From NCBI RefSeq assembly GCF_001704415.2, contig NC_030808.1:79142594-79206593 (forward strand): DNA of 64,000 bases, in the 5' to 3' direction. Below the pieces are notes generated by a model, which saw only the letters and a program-made list of their open reading frames with translations, had not been told where the DNA came from and did not search any database. The stretch's first letter is position 1, and each line of letters opens with the position of its first letter. This DNA comes from Capra hircus (taxonomy: Eukaryota; Chordata; Mammalia; Artiodactyla; Bovidae). Positions 33,600 through 44,779 of the stretch are shown piece by piece. The translations under genes were made by a program, and so were the position numbers.

Positions 33600-34002
33600 A
33601 ATCAATCATTATTTAATAAGCAACAAGTTACTATGGGATTTGTGAATGATCAAGATGGACCTAAAGTCTAAGGGCAATGAGTTAGGATTGGAGGTGGGAA
33701 CACCAACTGAGGTCAACCCAACGGTCTTGTAAGAGACAAATCCCAAGGGAATAGCTGGTGAGCTGACCATAGATAGTATTAGGCTTGATTTAATTAAGGG
33801 AGCTGTTCGGTTTCCTTTGAGAAACTTTCTAATAAATAGAACTGTCCCAGATGGAACTAACTGCCTTGGGAGGCGCTGAGATCCTTGCTCCTGGGGATGT
33901 TCAGACAGCAACTGAATGGTAGATGTTGAGACAGAAGATCAAGTTGTAAAGACCTTCAGGTCTCTTCCAGCTCAGAGAGTCTGTGGTTTCCTCTGAAGAG
34001 GG
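33600..34002 (+). mobile_element. CR1/L3-type ancient LINE 3' end
   Basis: gaaactttctaataaataga, actaactgccttgggaggcg, ttgctcctggggatgttcag, ccttcaggtctcttccagct follow the 3' order of CR1/L3-type LINEs. Very old, so its readable state is notable. Confidence 0.55.
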
Positions 34003-34004
34003 TG

Positions 34005-34555
34005 CCTGACCTAAAATATTATTAATAACAAAAGGAAGATAAAGGAAACCCACTTGAAGGAATTAGAGAAGATCAAGTCTGTAACATTACCTGTACTTTG
34101 AAGAGAGTCCCAGGCACTGGAAGAGGAGCTCCACCTGCTCCACCCCTACCAAGGAAAAGGAGGGAAGATCTTCCTTTCGTGACCTTACAGAAGAGTGTAC
34201 ATTGATGACTTTAAACGATAAATCAGGTCCGGAAAATCAATGAGGTCCAGAAAAAGGAAGTGATCTTTCCAGCAAGACAAAGTCAAGCTCTGCATAGGGA
34301 CCCAGGTTTTCTGACTTGCAAACTTCTGGAGTTTCTTCTGAGCAGTTCTGCCTGCTAGTCTCCTTCTTATTAAAGATCTTATTTTGCCATGGGCTGTGGG
34401 CTCTGTGAGGGCACCTTTCTCATATCATACCCTCATTTCTGCTCGCCCAATGCTAGGGCCTCCATCAATCCTTGGGACCTCAACCTACTTTCCTAATCTG
34501 ATTTCCACACTTCCCATTTGCTAAACTAAGGTCCTCAGCTGGCCTAAAAATACCA
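34005..34555. other. No recognised feature
   Basis: Nothing recognised; ggctctgtgagggcacc near 34399 is a faint L2-like phrase. Confidence 0.4.
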
Positions 34556-34559
34556 GTTA

Positions 34560-34650
34560 GAAGTGAGAAGTGTCTCAGAGATCATCTAATTTAACCTTGG
34601 CATTTTGCAGATAAGAAAACAGGAAGTCAGAGAGGAATAAGGAGGCATCT
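34560..34650 (-). mobile_element. MIR-type fragment
   Basis: cattttgcagataagaaaac followed by aggaagtcagagaggaataa: reverse-strand MIR-like. Confidence 0.55.
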
Positions 34651-34689
34651 CCGTCACTGATCCGCATCATGTGAATTGCCTATTATCTG

Positions 34690-35545
34690 GCATCCCTGGT
34701 GCTGGGAGATGCCAGGGGCTACCACAGCCTGTGAACTCTGGGCCTCTGCTCCCCAGGAGGACATAGAGCTAAGTGGGAAGATCCTGGCAGCTGAGGGTGA
34801 GAAGCAGGAGCTGGAATTGATTCCTGAGTCCTGGTGTTTTTAGATTCACAGGCAGATGTTGCATGTTTTCTGGCTTCAGTTTCTCCAATGGTACCATGAG
34901 GGGGAGTTTTTCCCCATTTCTCCTCTTGGGGCTGGTGCAGTGATGGCAAGGTTGTACTTGGGGAACTTTGGAGAGGGTGCCCTGGAGAAGCTGGAATTAA
35001 CATTGTATGTTCCCTGTGACCCTACAAGAGTATCCTGCCCATGAGCTCACATTGTGGAATTCAGGGTGAGCCTGGGAGAGACTGGGGGATGGAGTGGGGC
35101 GGAGTAAGGGGAGGGGAAACTCTATATTCCTACTGTGTACAGGTTTGATGATGTAGCGATCAAAATAGATTTGGCCTGGTATTGCCATATCAAAGGGATA
35201 CTCCCTGAGTGAGTCACTTCCTTTGGGATAACTCCCTTTGACTGGCCTTGCTCCTGGAGTGTAGGGACCTCAGGGTACAGAGCCCAGCTCGTTCTAAGAA
35301 CTAACCATATGTCATGGGTGTAAGCCTTCCTCCCACAATGAGCGTCTTAGGATGAGAATGGACTGCACTTACTTGCTCCATTTTCTCAAGTTATAAAAGT
35401 GTACACTCATTTTGCAAAGGACTCTGAATCTATTCTCAAGGTTAGTGGGGTGGCTGCAGCTTCAGGGAGGGTCTCCAGCATTGAAGGGCAGGACAAGAAT
35501 ATTTAATATCTGAGCACTGGGTCTGTGCTGGGAGAATTTAGGTGA
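34690..35545. other. No recognised feature
   Basis: Mixed sequence, no recognised repeat or gene. Confidence 0.45.
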
Positions 35546-35549
35546 GTCA

Positions 35550-35765
35550 CAGACATCTGTACATAGCACTTCAGTATTTAAAATTCTGTGAATACATGAT
35601 TTTATATCATCTTTACAATAGCTTTCTACACGTGGTATCATTTCCCCATTCCAGCGATCTTACACAGAAGGAAATTGAGTCTCAGGGAGCTTATGGGACT
35701 GCAAGGATCCCAGGGGTACATGGCAGTGATGAACTTGGATATAAGTTATGCCAACCTCAGGGCTT
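35550..35765 (-). mobile_element. MIR SINE
   Basis: ttatatcatctttacaatag, agaaggaaattgagtctcag and a ggcagtgatgaacttgg end: reverse-strand MIR. Confidence 0.68.
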
Positions 35766-36039
35766 TTTCCCACAAATGCTGACTTTATAGCCTAGGCCCC
35801 AAGTTTCCTCTCTGGAACCAAGAATATTTGGCAATCTCTGCAATCTGGTCCCATTCTAACATTCTGTGGTTCTATGGAGCGGGTCATGTGCATTTTCTCT
35901 CTAATGCTGTGTCCTCAGAACCCGGGTTAAGATTATATTACCAAGCTGTGAGGCAGAGAGAGACATCAAAGCTAAAAGCGACATGATCACTGTTACTTGC
36001 TGGGGGTGGGGTCAGAGAGGGAGAAAGGGATTGACTTGG

Positions 36040-36600
36040 AGCCAGACCAAGGCAGATGAAATCTTGACTCTTCCCATTTCTTAGCACTGAGACTTCGAGA
36101 GAATCACTCAACTTCTGTGAACCTCTGCCTCCTCAACTGAATTTTTCTTCAATTTTTGATTGCACTGGGTCTTTGTTGCTGCGTGTGGGCTTTCTCTAGC
36201 TGCAGCAAGAGGGGGCTACTTTTCATTGTAATGTGTGGGCTTCTCATTGTGGTGGCTTTCCCTGTTGCAGGACGCAGGCTCTAGGCAAACAGACCTCGGT
36301 AGTTGCAGCACGTGGGCTCAGTAGCTCGGGCCTTCAGTCTTGCTGCCCATAGGCTGAGCTGCCCTGCTGCATGTGGAATATTGCCAGACCGAGGATCGAA
36401 ACTGTGTCCTCTACATCGGCAGGTGGATTCTTATCCATTGTACCATCGGGGAAGTCCTCTCCTGAATTTTTAAATGGGGAAAATGATACCAATTTTGCAG
36501 GTGGATGTTTGTGAAGATCATATGAAATTGTTTTTAAAAACACTGATACACTTTTCACCTGTAAGGTAGGCAGTGGTGAAAATGATTAATAGTTATTGGA
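36040..36600 (+). mobile_element. MIR SINE, split by a CHR SINE
   Basis: agaatcactcaacttctgtg, acctctgcctcctcaactga, then after the CHR copy taaatggggaaaatgatacc and gtgaagatcatatgaaattg. The halves join as one MIR. Confidence 0.8.
36147..36461 (-). mobile_element. CHR-type SINE, near full length
   Basis: Reverse strand: gcgtgtgggctttctctagc, ggcttctcattgtggtggct, gttgcagcacgtgggctcag, gaccgaggatcgaaactgtg, gtaccatcggggaagtcc. Direct repeats ctgaattttt at 36137-36146 and 36462-36471. Confidence 0.92.
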
Positions 36601-36604
36601 AGTT

Positions 36605-37145
36605 AGTTCCCTTATCTTATTTTCATCTGGTGGATATAAATATCAAGCCTGTTGTCAACAATACGGATTTGCTTAATGTCTGGTGGTCCTGATGGGATAG
36701 GCTGTAGAACTGGAAAGGAGCCTAAGATTCCTGGCCTACTTATCTATTGGTATGTGCCCAGGGGCAAAGGAGAACAAATAGGCGTTATTTGGTTGGAGCT
36801 GAGAGTTAATGGGCATGGCCAGAAATGAACCTGTGTGTGAAAAATGGTTTTAGGAATTGTCATTTACCTTAGATCACATAAATTATGTACATTATTCCAT
36901 AATATATCCATGTTTACTTTGCTATTAAAACAGTGTTTAAAACAGTAGCTGGCATATAACCAAGGCTCAATAAGCATTGGCCAACAAAGTGAATTAATTT
37001 TTGATTTAAAAAATTATGTTTTCAAATGTTTCCCTTCAGGTAAAGTTGATGTTTCAGAAAGATGTATTAGGCTTGATGGTGGCCTCCAGTATCTGTTTGC
37101 ATAGCCCTGCACACCCACCCTGAGGAACACGAGCCCTAGAGAGAT
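36605..37145. other. Mostly unrecognised; faint L2 end
   Basis: acagtagctggcatataacc then aaggctcaataagcattgg (36943-36980) looks like an L2 or MIR 3' end. The rest is unrecognised. Confidence 0.4.
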
Positions 37146-37149
37146 TTAG

Positions 37150-37260
37150 CCTTTTATCCTACAGTTGAGAAATCTAGGTTCACATCTGTACAGCCGTAAG
37201 TCAAACTGGTCTTAAACCCAGGTCTCCTGATCCCTAACTCAGGCTCATACAACAATTCTT
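37150..37260 (-). mobile_element. Possible MIR fragment
   Basis: atcctacagttgagaaatct, then ggtcttaaacccaggtctcc: reverse-strand MIR-like end. Confidence 0.5.
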
Positions 37261-37527
37261 CATCCTCCTGTTTCAAGATCTTTGAGGTTTTGATTTTCCT
37301 GTGTTTACTTCTCTGACTTCTCCGTATAGTACCCAGAGGCCAAGGCAAATTTACTGGAGATGTCTTTTGCTGGGACTGTGTTTCATTATTTTGACAGACA
37401 CTCTGTTTGACCATGTTTGTTTCCAGAATCCCTCATACTAATTATTTGAATATTTGTGAAAGGCTTTATGACAATTTTGTGGGTTTCTTCCATTTTTGTC
37501 TCAAAAGTATTTCAGTAAGGAGCATCT

Positions 37528-37856
37528 TAGACAGCAAGGAGATCAAGCCAGTCAATCCGAAAGGAAATCAATCCTGAATATTCACTGGAAGGACTGATGT
37601 TGAAACTGAATCTCCAGTACTTTGGCCAACTGATGCGAAGAGCCAAATCATTGGAAAAGACCCTAATGCTAGGAAAGATTGAAGGCATGGGAACAAGGGA
37701 GCAATAAAGGATGAGATGGTTGGATGGCATCACTGACTCAAGGGACATAAGTTTGAGCAAATGCTGGGAGCCAGTGAAGGACAGGGAAGCCTCATGTGCT
37801 GCAGTCCATGGGGTTGCAAAGAGTGGGACATGACTTGGCAACTAAGCAACAACAAA
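37528..37856 (+). mobile_element. BovB LINE, 5'-truncated 3' end
   Basis: Forward BovB 3' end: tattcactggaaggactgat, actttggccaactgatgcga, tggttggatggcatcactga, aactaagcaacaacaaaa tail. Perfect 11-bp direct repeats aaggagcatct at 37517-37527 and 37857-37867. Frame is broken. Confidence 0.95.
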
Positions 37857-37869
37857 AAGGAGCATCTGG

Positions 37870-38780
37870 GGGCTTGTGAGAAAGATCCCAAATCTGGTCC
37901 AGTTTCTGAGGAAAGACACAGAGTGAAGAAAACGTCTCAGCCAGACGTAGTCCTGAGCATGGCAATCGAGCTCTCTCATTTTGTTCCTTTCGGGGACCTG
38001 TAGCAGACAGGTTTTCCCACTTGGGCACAATCTCCCTGAGGCCTTGTCTGGGAAATCTTCCAAACAGAGACATCTAGTTTTGCTAACCTAATTGCCACCT
38101 TTCCCAAGATCTCCTTCCCACCATCCCAGCATTTCCTTTTTTCCTTCTTTGTCCCACCCTACCTTCCCTTGCTTAGATCTCTTCCTCTGCCCAACATTTC
38201 CCTGGCTATTAGGACTTGTTTGCTGCCAGCTGCCTCTCTCTAGCCTAGATAAACCCCAGTGAAGGATCCCTGACAAAACAGTGTGTTGTGCTGATGGAAC
38301 AGCAGAAGGTGTCAAAGCAATTCAGTAATTCAAGCAGGGGGAGGTCAGGGTTTCTTCGGTCTGGAAAGACAAACCGGCTTACAAAGAGAAAGGCTAAACA
38401 TGGAAGCTGATTTCACATCCCCTGTCTCTCCCTGCCTCTTGGCCGTGATCCCAAAGCCTTTGTACCTACAATGGATCCTCTTAGAGTCCCTGGACTGAGA
38501 ACCCACTTGACTTAGAAGGTGCAGCAAGCCTGAACACCAAGGAATAGCGCTTTTTCAAGATTTCAACACACCGCTGTTTTTGTCTTCCCTGTTTGTTTTC
38601 CCACCAGCCCCACCCTAGGCTCCTGCTTCTGCAATGGCCCTAGAAGTGGCTCAACACCTCGGATGGGACATTGCTCAAAGAGGTGCGTGGGTGCAGAAGG
38701 CACAGTCTCCTCCCAGGAAACCAAGCCCTTGAAGTCACCCTCCCTTGAAGGTGCACTTATTCAACACTCAACATTTGCGA
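37870..38780. other. No recognised feature
   Basis: Spacer between two opposed BovB copies. No repeat or gene recognised. Confidence 0.45.
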
Positions 38781-38781
38781 A

Positions 38782-39735
38782 TTCAGTTCAGTTCAGTCAC
38801 TCAGTCATTTCTGACTCTTTGCGACCGCATGGACTGCAGCACGCCAGGCTGCCCTGTCCATCACCAACTCCCAGAGCTTGCTCAGACTCATGTCCATCGA
38901 GTCGGTGATGCCATCCAACCATCTCATCCTCTGTCGTCCCCTTCTTCTCCCGCCTTCCATCTTGCCCAGTATCAGAGTCTTTTCCAGTGAGTCAGTTCTT
39001 TGCATCAGGTGACCAAAGTATTGGAGTTTCAGCTGCAGCATCAGTCTTCCAGTGAATATTCAGGACTGATTTCCTTTGGGATGGACTGGTTGGATCTCCT
39101 TACAGTCCAAGGGACCCTCAAGAGTCTTCTGCAACACCACAGTTCAAAAGCATCAGTTTTTCGGCACTCAGCTTTCATTATAGTCCAATTCTCACATCCA
39201 TACATGACTCCTGGAAAAACCGTAGCTTTGACTAGATGGACCTTTGTTAGCAAAGTAATATCTCTGTTTTTAATATGCTGTCCAGGTTTGTCATAACTTT
39301 TCTTCCAAGGAGCAAGTGTCTTTTAATTTCATGGCTGCAGTCACTATCTGCAGTGATTTTGGAGCCCAAGAAAATAAAGTCTGACACTGTTTCCAACCAT
39401 CTATTTGCCATGAAGTGATAGGACAGTATGCCATGATCTTAGTTTTCTCTATGTTGAGCTTTAAGCCAACTTTTTCACTGTCTTCCTTCACTTTCATCAT
39501 GAGGCTCGTCAATTCCTCTCACTTTCTGCCGTAAGGGTGGTGTCATCTGCATAGCTAAGGTTATTGATATTTCTCCTGGCCATCTTGATTCCAGCTTGTA
39601 CTTCTTCCAGCCTGGCATTTTGCATGATGTACTCTGCATATAAGTTAAATAAGCAGGGTGATAATATACAGCCTTGATGTACTCCTTTCCTAATTTGGAA
39701 CCAGTCTGACTTGTGAATAGCCTGATATATTTTAG
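38782..39735 (-). pseudogene. BovB LINE, 5'-truncated, frameshifted reverse transcriptase
   Basis: Minus-strand BovB of about 0.95 kb. Reading 39766 downward gives DWFQIRKGVHQGCILSPC and then NINNLSYADDTTLTAESE, so the YADD catalytic motif of reverse transcriptase survives (39542-39553). The frame then shifts near 39510 (VKEDSEKVGLKLN in a second frame) and again near 39050 before GGRRRGRQRMRWLDGITDS. The 3' tail is the gttcagttcagtcactcagt end at 38782. Inactive. Confidence 0.93.
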
Positions 39736-39764
39736 GGAATGTGGTTAGATCCAGGGGAGGAGGC

Positions 39765-40395
39765 AAGGAGGACCCAGCAAGGAAAGTAAAATGGCTTCTG
39801 TTCTGCAGGAGCTCACTGCCTAATGAGATATCTGAACATGCCTGTAAGCATCACAGTCTAACTTAGGCCTGAATAAAGTTCTAGAAGCCTCAGGGGAGGA
39901 TATGACCAACCCCTTGTGAGGGTCTGAAAGTGTGAAAGTGTTAGCTGTTCAGTCATGTCTGACTCTTTGCAGCCACATAGACTGTAAGCCATCAGGCTCC
40001 TCTGTCCATAGAATTTCCCAGCCAAGAATACTGGAGTGGATTGCCATTTCTTTCTCCAGGGGATCTTCCTGATCCAGGGATCAAATCCATATCTCCTGCA
40101 TTGTAGGCAGATTCTTTACCATCTGAGCCACCAGGAAAGACAAGCAGTGTCTAGGATCCAATAACTGAGGAAGCGACACTTGAATTATAACATGAAGGAT
40201 GATTAAGGTTTCTCCAGACAGGAGGGAGGAAACAGCGCATTCTAGGAAGAGGGGCAGTGAATTCACAGGTGGGAGGGCTGAGAGAGGAGACTGTTCTCTG
40301 AGAATATGGTATTCATGAAGACTAAAATCAGAACTATGCTGGGGGTGGGTGGAAATGGGGCAGTGTCCCTGAATAAGTTGGTTGGAGCAAAATTG
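39765..40395 (-). mobile_element. L2-like remnant, split by a Bov-tA
   Basis: ctgttctgcaggagctcact, tcaggggaggatatgaccaa, and after the SINE gaggaagcgacacttgaatt, cgcattctaggaagaggggc. L2-type reverse order. Confidence 0.5.
39930..40138 (-). mobile_element. Bov-tA SINE
   Basis: gttcagtcatgtctgactct, ccaagaatactggagtggat, gatccagggatcaaatccat, catctgagccaccaggaaag. Confidence 0.94.
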
Positions 40396-40407
40396 TGGAT
40401 GTTTTTA

Positions 40408-40539
40408 TTTTACTTTTTAAAAAGTATTTATTTATTTATTCAGCTGGGCCCAGTCTTAGTTGCAGCATGAAGGATCTAGTTCAAACCCTGCACTGCAAGA
40501 CTGGAGTCTTAGCCACTGGACCATCAGGGAAGTCCCTGG
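40408..40539 (-). mobile_element. CHR-type SINE, short
   Basis: gtcttagttgcagcatgaag, ttagccactggaccatcagg, gaagtccct. Direct repeats ggatgttttta at 40397-40407 and 40540-40550. Confidence 0.9.
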
Positions 40540-40844
40540 GGATGTTTTTAACATCTTGCTGAGGTGTGTGGCCTGTCCTGAAGGCACCACCGCATCAAAA
40601 AGAGATTTTTGGCCAAGGGAGAGATGTGAGAAGATCCACATGGCAATGGCAGCAATTCTCTTCCCCAATCATCTTCCTGGTGAGGTTCACACTCTCAGGT
40701 TTCATCTCATTAACATTCAGCCCCACTCTTCTCAGTCATCAAATAAGGCAGCTTTCAACACCAGCCCCTTCCGAGAATGAGCCTCTCTTCAGATGACCAA
40801 CTGCAGGGTGCTAGAGGCCCAGCCATCTGTCTAGGGTGGAATGC

Positions 40845-41215
40845 AGAGTGGGAGGCTAAGAGCTTTGGCCTCAGACAGCCCTGATCTTAAAAAGTTCCAC
40901 TGCCTCTTATTTGGGCTTCCCTGATAGAGCCATGGGTTCACTCCTTGGGTCTAAAAGATCTCCTGGAGGAGGAAACGGCGATCCATTCCAACATTCTTGC
41001 CTGGAGAATCTCATGGATAGAGGAAACTGGTGGGCTACAGTCCATGGGCTCATAAGAGCTGGACACGACTTAGAGACTACACCACCACCACCTCTTATCA
41101 ACTCTGTTATCTTGAGCAAATTATTTCCCTCTTCTAAAGTCTCATTTTGTACTTTGTGAAATGGGCTTGAAAGACAATAATGCCTTCCTTGCTGGTTTCC
41201 TTGAAGAGGGCCTGA
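40845..41215 (+). mobile_element. MIR SINE, split by a Bov-tA
   Basis: gagctttggcctcagacagc before the SINE; atcttgagcaaattatttcc, tactttgtgaaatgggcttg after it. Joins as one forward MIR. Confidence 0.75.
40911..41090 (+). mobile_element. Bov-tA SINE with internal deletion
   Basis: gggcttccctgatagagcca then directly gggttcactccttgggtcta, so about 30 bases of the tRNA-like head are missing. Body intact to ctggacacgacttagagact. cctcttat at 40903-40910 and 41091-41098 is the target-site duplication. Confidence 0.92.
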
Positions 41216-41219
41216 TTTG

Positions 41220-41880
41220 CAGCACATTGAGGTGCTCCATCAATTGTATCTACTAAAGATCTGCCAGCCTTGCTATCAATGTCTCTTAACCATGTTACTT
41301 ATCATATCCATGTGACTCTTGACAGGAAAGAAGGCCACAGGTTTACCTTCAAGGAAAGATATTATGACATATCACAAACATGAAAACGAATAAATCTGAT
41401 AACATAGGAATGGACTCTTCTGTCATTCAGAGTTTGTTACTCAGAGCTGACACAGCAAAAACCAACCAAAAACATCAGCTCTTGTGACAAACATCATTCA
41501 GGTCCCCAGATCTTCAGATCTTTTGCCCTATATCCTTGAAACAATGGGCAATTCTGTCTGGATGTTGTGAAAATCGGGGATTGTGTCACTATCAACTTTG
41601 CAAATACATCCTGCTTAGGAGAACAGGGAAGATTTGAATAGTTAAAGCACTTAGGTAAGAGAAATTAAACAATTAATTACCTTGTCACATCCTTCCTCTC
41701 AGATGGCATAAATGTAATAGATCCTTAATAAGAAAGTAGTGCTGAGTGTCCATTTTCTTGCTTCTGTTCATGTTCTAATTCATGACTCTGGAAATAGTTC
41801 TGAATTAGTATGGATTTCTGGCAGTTTTTCACGGCAGTTGAGGAATATTTTGTAAAACAATTCATATTACTCTTAAATTT
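41220..41880. other. No recognised feature
   Basis: Nothing recognised. Confidence 0.45.
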
Positions 41881-41882
41881 GC

Positions 41883-42092
41883 ATATTCCCTGGTGGCTCA
41901 GATGGTAAAGAATCTTCCTGTATTCCAGCAGAACTGGGTATAATCCCTGGGTCAGGAAGATTTCCTGGAGAAGGAAATGGCTACCCACTCCAGTATTCTT
42001 GCCTGGAGAATTCCATGGACACAGTGGACTACAGTCCATGGGGTCGCAAAGAGCTGGACACGACTGAGTGACTAACACTTTCACTTTACTTT
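41883..42092 (+). mobile_element. Bov-tA SINE
   Basis: ttccctggtggctcagatgg, ccctgggtcaggaagatttc, actggagaattcc-type gcctggagaattccatggac, then a deleted segment, gctggacacgactgagtgac and a CACTTT-type tail. Confidence 0.94.
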
Positions 42093-42157
42093 CAGGTTGA
42101 GACATAATATCTCTAACAAGTGTGACAGATTCATAACATTTGCCATAAAATAGTCAT

Positions 42158-43040
42158 TCAGTGCAGTTCAGTTCAGTCACTCAGTCATGTCCTACTCTTG
42201 GCGACCCCATGAACCGCAGCACACCTGGCCTCCCTGTCCATCACCAACTCCCGGAGTTTACTCAGACTCACGTCCATCGAGTCGGTGATGCCATCCAGCC
42301 ATCTCATCCTCAGTCGTCCCCTTCTCCTCCTGCCCTCAATCCCTCCCAGCATCAGAGTCTTTTCCAATGAGTCAACTCTTTGCATGAGGTGGCCAAAGTA
42401 CTGGAGTTTCAGCTTTAGTATCATTTCTTCCAAAGAAATCCCAGGGCTAATCTCCTTCAGAATGGCTTGGTTGGATCTCCTTGCAGTCCAAGGGACTCTC
42501 AAGAGTCTTCTCCAACACCACAGTTCAAAAGCATCAATTCTTTGGCGCTCAGCCTTCTTCACAGTCCAACTCTCACATCCATACATGACCACAGGAAAAA
42601 CCATAGCCTTGACTAGACGGACCTTAGTCAGCAAAGTAATGTCCCTGCTTTTGAATATGCTATCTAGGTTGGTCATAACTTTTCTTCCAAGGAGTAAGCA
42701 TCTTTCAATTTCATGGATGCAATCACCATCTGCAGTGATTTTGGAGCCCAAAAAAATAAAGTCTGACACTGTTTCCACTATTTCCGCTGTTTCCCCATCT
42801 ATTTCCCATAAAGTGATGGGACTGGATGCCATGATCTTTGTTTTCTGAATGTTGAGCTTTAAGCCAACTTTTTCACTCTCCTCTTTCACTTTCATCAAGA
42901 GGTTTTTTAGTTCCTCTTCACTTTCTGCCATAAGGGTGGTGTCATCTGCATATCTGAGGTTATTGATATTTCTCCCAGCAATCTTGATTCCAGCTTGTGT
43001 TTCTTCCAGTCCAGCGTTTCTCATGATGTGCTCTGCAGAT
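42158..43040 (-). mobile_element. BovB LINE, 5'-truncated, best preserved copy
   Basis: Minus-strand BovB 3' part of about 0.88 kb ending at gttcagttcagtcactcagt. Nucleotide wording is close to the family throughout. The 5' break is near 43037 (tgatgtgctctgcagatt). Confidence 0.96.
42185..43024 (-). pseudogene. BovB reverse transcriptase C-terminal part, open frame
   Basis: A continuous 279-codon frame of the RTE-class BovB ORF2. Residues 25-28 are YADD (42941-42952), the catalytic motif C of reverse transcriptase. Then come KVKEESEKVGLKLNIQKTKI (thumb side), the C-terminal words WTVKKAERQRIDAFELWCWR, LLRVPWTARRS and MRWLDGITDSMD, and an end at AKSRT. The endonuclease domain and the fingers/palm N-terminal part are missing through 5' truncation, so it cannot retrotranspose. 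The ATG used is internal to the original protein. In life the parent protein primes cDNA on the element's own RNA at nicked DNA. Open reading over 840 bases suggests a fairly recent insertion. Confidence 0.9.
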
Positions 43041-43044
43041 TAGA

Positions 43045-43368
43045 AGCTGGTATTTTCAATAGTTTAATTTTTTACAGAAATAAATACAATTTGAGTAAGT
43101 TAAAATAAACTTAAATATTAGCTTTACTTTTTATTTAAAATGTTAACAGCTATTAATTATAATGTGTTTAGTTTCCTTTTTAATCTGAATTATTAACTTT
43201 TAATATTTGAGATATTTTTGAAGAAATATTTTTGAAAACATACGTGCAAAGTAATTTTAATTTTTAAATGTATTACATTTACTTTCATTTTCATTTTTGA
43301 TGAAAATATATTAAAGTTTTATACACTTTGAATACAATTAACAATTTCTTTTATAATCTTTTATCAGT
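43045..43368. other. AT-rich, no recognised feature
   Basis: Very AT-rich stretch directly 5' of the BovB truncation point. Confidence 0.45.
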
Positions 43369-43371
43369 GTT

Positions 43372-43582
43372 GTCCAGTAGAATATCTTGCTATGATGGAT
43401 GTGGTCTATGTCTGTGCTGCCAAAATGGTAGTCACTAGACACACATGGCTGTTGAGCATGTGAAATGTGGCTAGTGCAGCTGAGGAGATTTAATTTTATT
43501 TTCTATTCAATTGCAACTGATTTAAATTTAAATATCCACATGTGGCTGGTGGCAATTGTATTGAGCTGCATGTTTTTAGATC
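43372..43582 (+). mobile_element. MER5A-type hAT-Charlie MITE
   Basis: gtctgtgctgccaaaatggt, agtcactagacacacatggc, tgaaatgtggctagtgcagc, tccacatgtggctggtggca. Order and the internal near-palindrome fit MER5A. Confidence 0.88.
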
Positions 43583-43589
43583 ATTAAAA

Positions 43590-43985
43590 ATAAGAATACG
43601 TCTAGATAATAGAAATTGAAAAAGTACTGGAAGACTTCAGAAAAGATGAAAGTTTAAGGATAAAAATAAATAGAGAGATTGTCTGCCTAGTTCTTTAAAA
43701 TAGAAATGATGAAAGTTAGCAAACTGACTTGCACACAGAAAAGCCCACACAAGATTATATGGACTGAAAAATTTAAAAGGCTGGAAAAATAAACAGCAGT
43801 TGATAAAATACAACAGAGACAAAGCAATGTTAACATTTGCTTTGAATATTAGCATGAAGTTTTTAGGATAATATTATTTAGCCAATAATTAGCCAAACAT
43901 ATGTCAGTTTTCACTGCATAAATGGATCAATCATTTCAGGAAAGTTTCTGGATTTAGTAAAAACTATTTGGAATGTCCCAAACAT
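43590..43985. other. No recognised feature
   Basis: AT-rich, nothing recognised. Confidence 0.45.
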
Positions 43986-43989
43986 TGCT

Positions 43990-44776
43990 GTGTTGTTCAG
44001 TCACTCAGTCACGTCTGACTCTTTGCAACCCCATGGACTGCTGCACGCCAGGCTTCTCTGTCCTTCACTGTCTCGTGGAGTTTGCTCAGACTCATGTCCT
44101 TTGAGTCGGTGATGCCATCCAACCATCTCATCCTCTGTCAGCCACTTCACCTCCTGCCCTCAGTCTTTCCCAGCATTAGGTCCTTTTTCGATGAGTCAGC
44201 TCTTCACATCAGTTGGCCAAAGTGTTGGAGCTTCAGCTTCAGCATCAGTCCTTCCAATGAATATTCAGGATTGATTTTCTTTAGGATTGACTGGTTTAAT
44301 CTCCTTGCTGTCCAAGGGACTCTCAAGAGTCTTCTCCAGCACCACACTTTGAAAGCATCAATTCTTTGTGTCCCAGCCTTCTTTAGGTCCAACTCTCACA
44401 CCTGTGCATGACTACTGGAAAAACTGTAGCATTGACTATATGGACCTTTGTCAGCAAAGTGACGATGTGTCTGCTTTTAATACACTATCTAGATTTGTCA
44501 TAACTTTTCTTCCAAGGAGCAATTGTCTTTTAATTTCAAGGCTGCAGTCACCATCAACAGTGATTTTGGAGCCCAAGAAAATAAAAGCTGCCACTGTTTC
44601 CACTTTTTTCTCATCTATTTGCCACGAAGTGATGTGACCAGATGCCATGATCTTAGTTTTTTGAATGTTGAGTTTTAAGCCAACTTTTTCACTCTTGTCT
44701 TTCACCATCATCAAGAGGCTCTTTAGTTCCTCTTCACTTTCTGCCATTACAGTGGTATCATCTGCATATCTGAGGA
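43990..44776 (-). pseudogene. BovB LINE, 5'-truncated, frameshifted
   Basis: Minus-strand BovB. The upper part reads RYADDTTVMAESEEELKSLL then KVGLKLNIQKTKIMASG, so the YADD motif is kept. The frame is lost near 44450 and picked up in another frame (RIDAFKVWCWRRLLRVPW). The 3' end is gttgttcagtcactcagtca at 43992. More diverged than the copy at 42158. Confidence 0.92.
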
Positions 44777-44779
44777 TGG

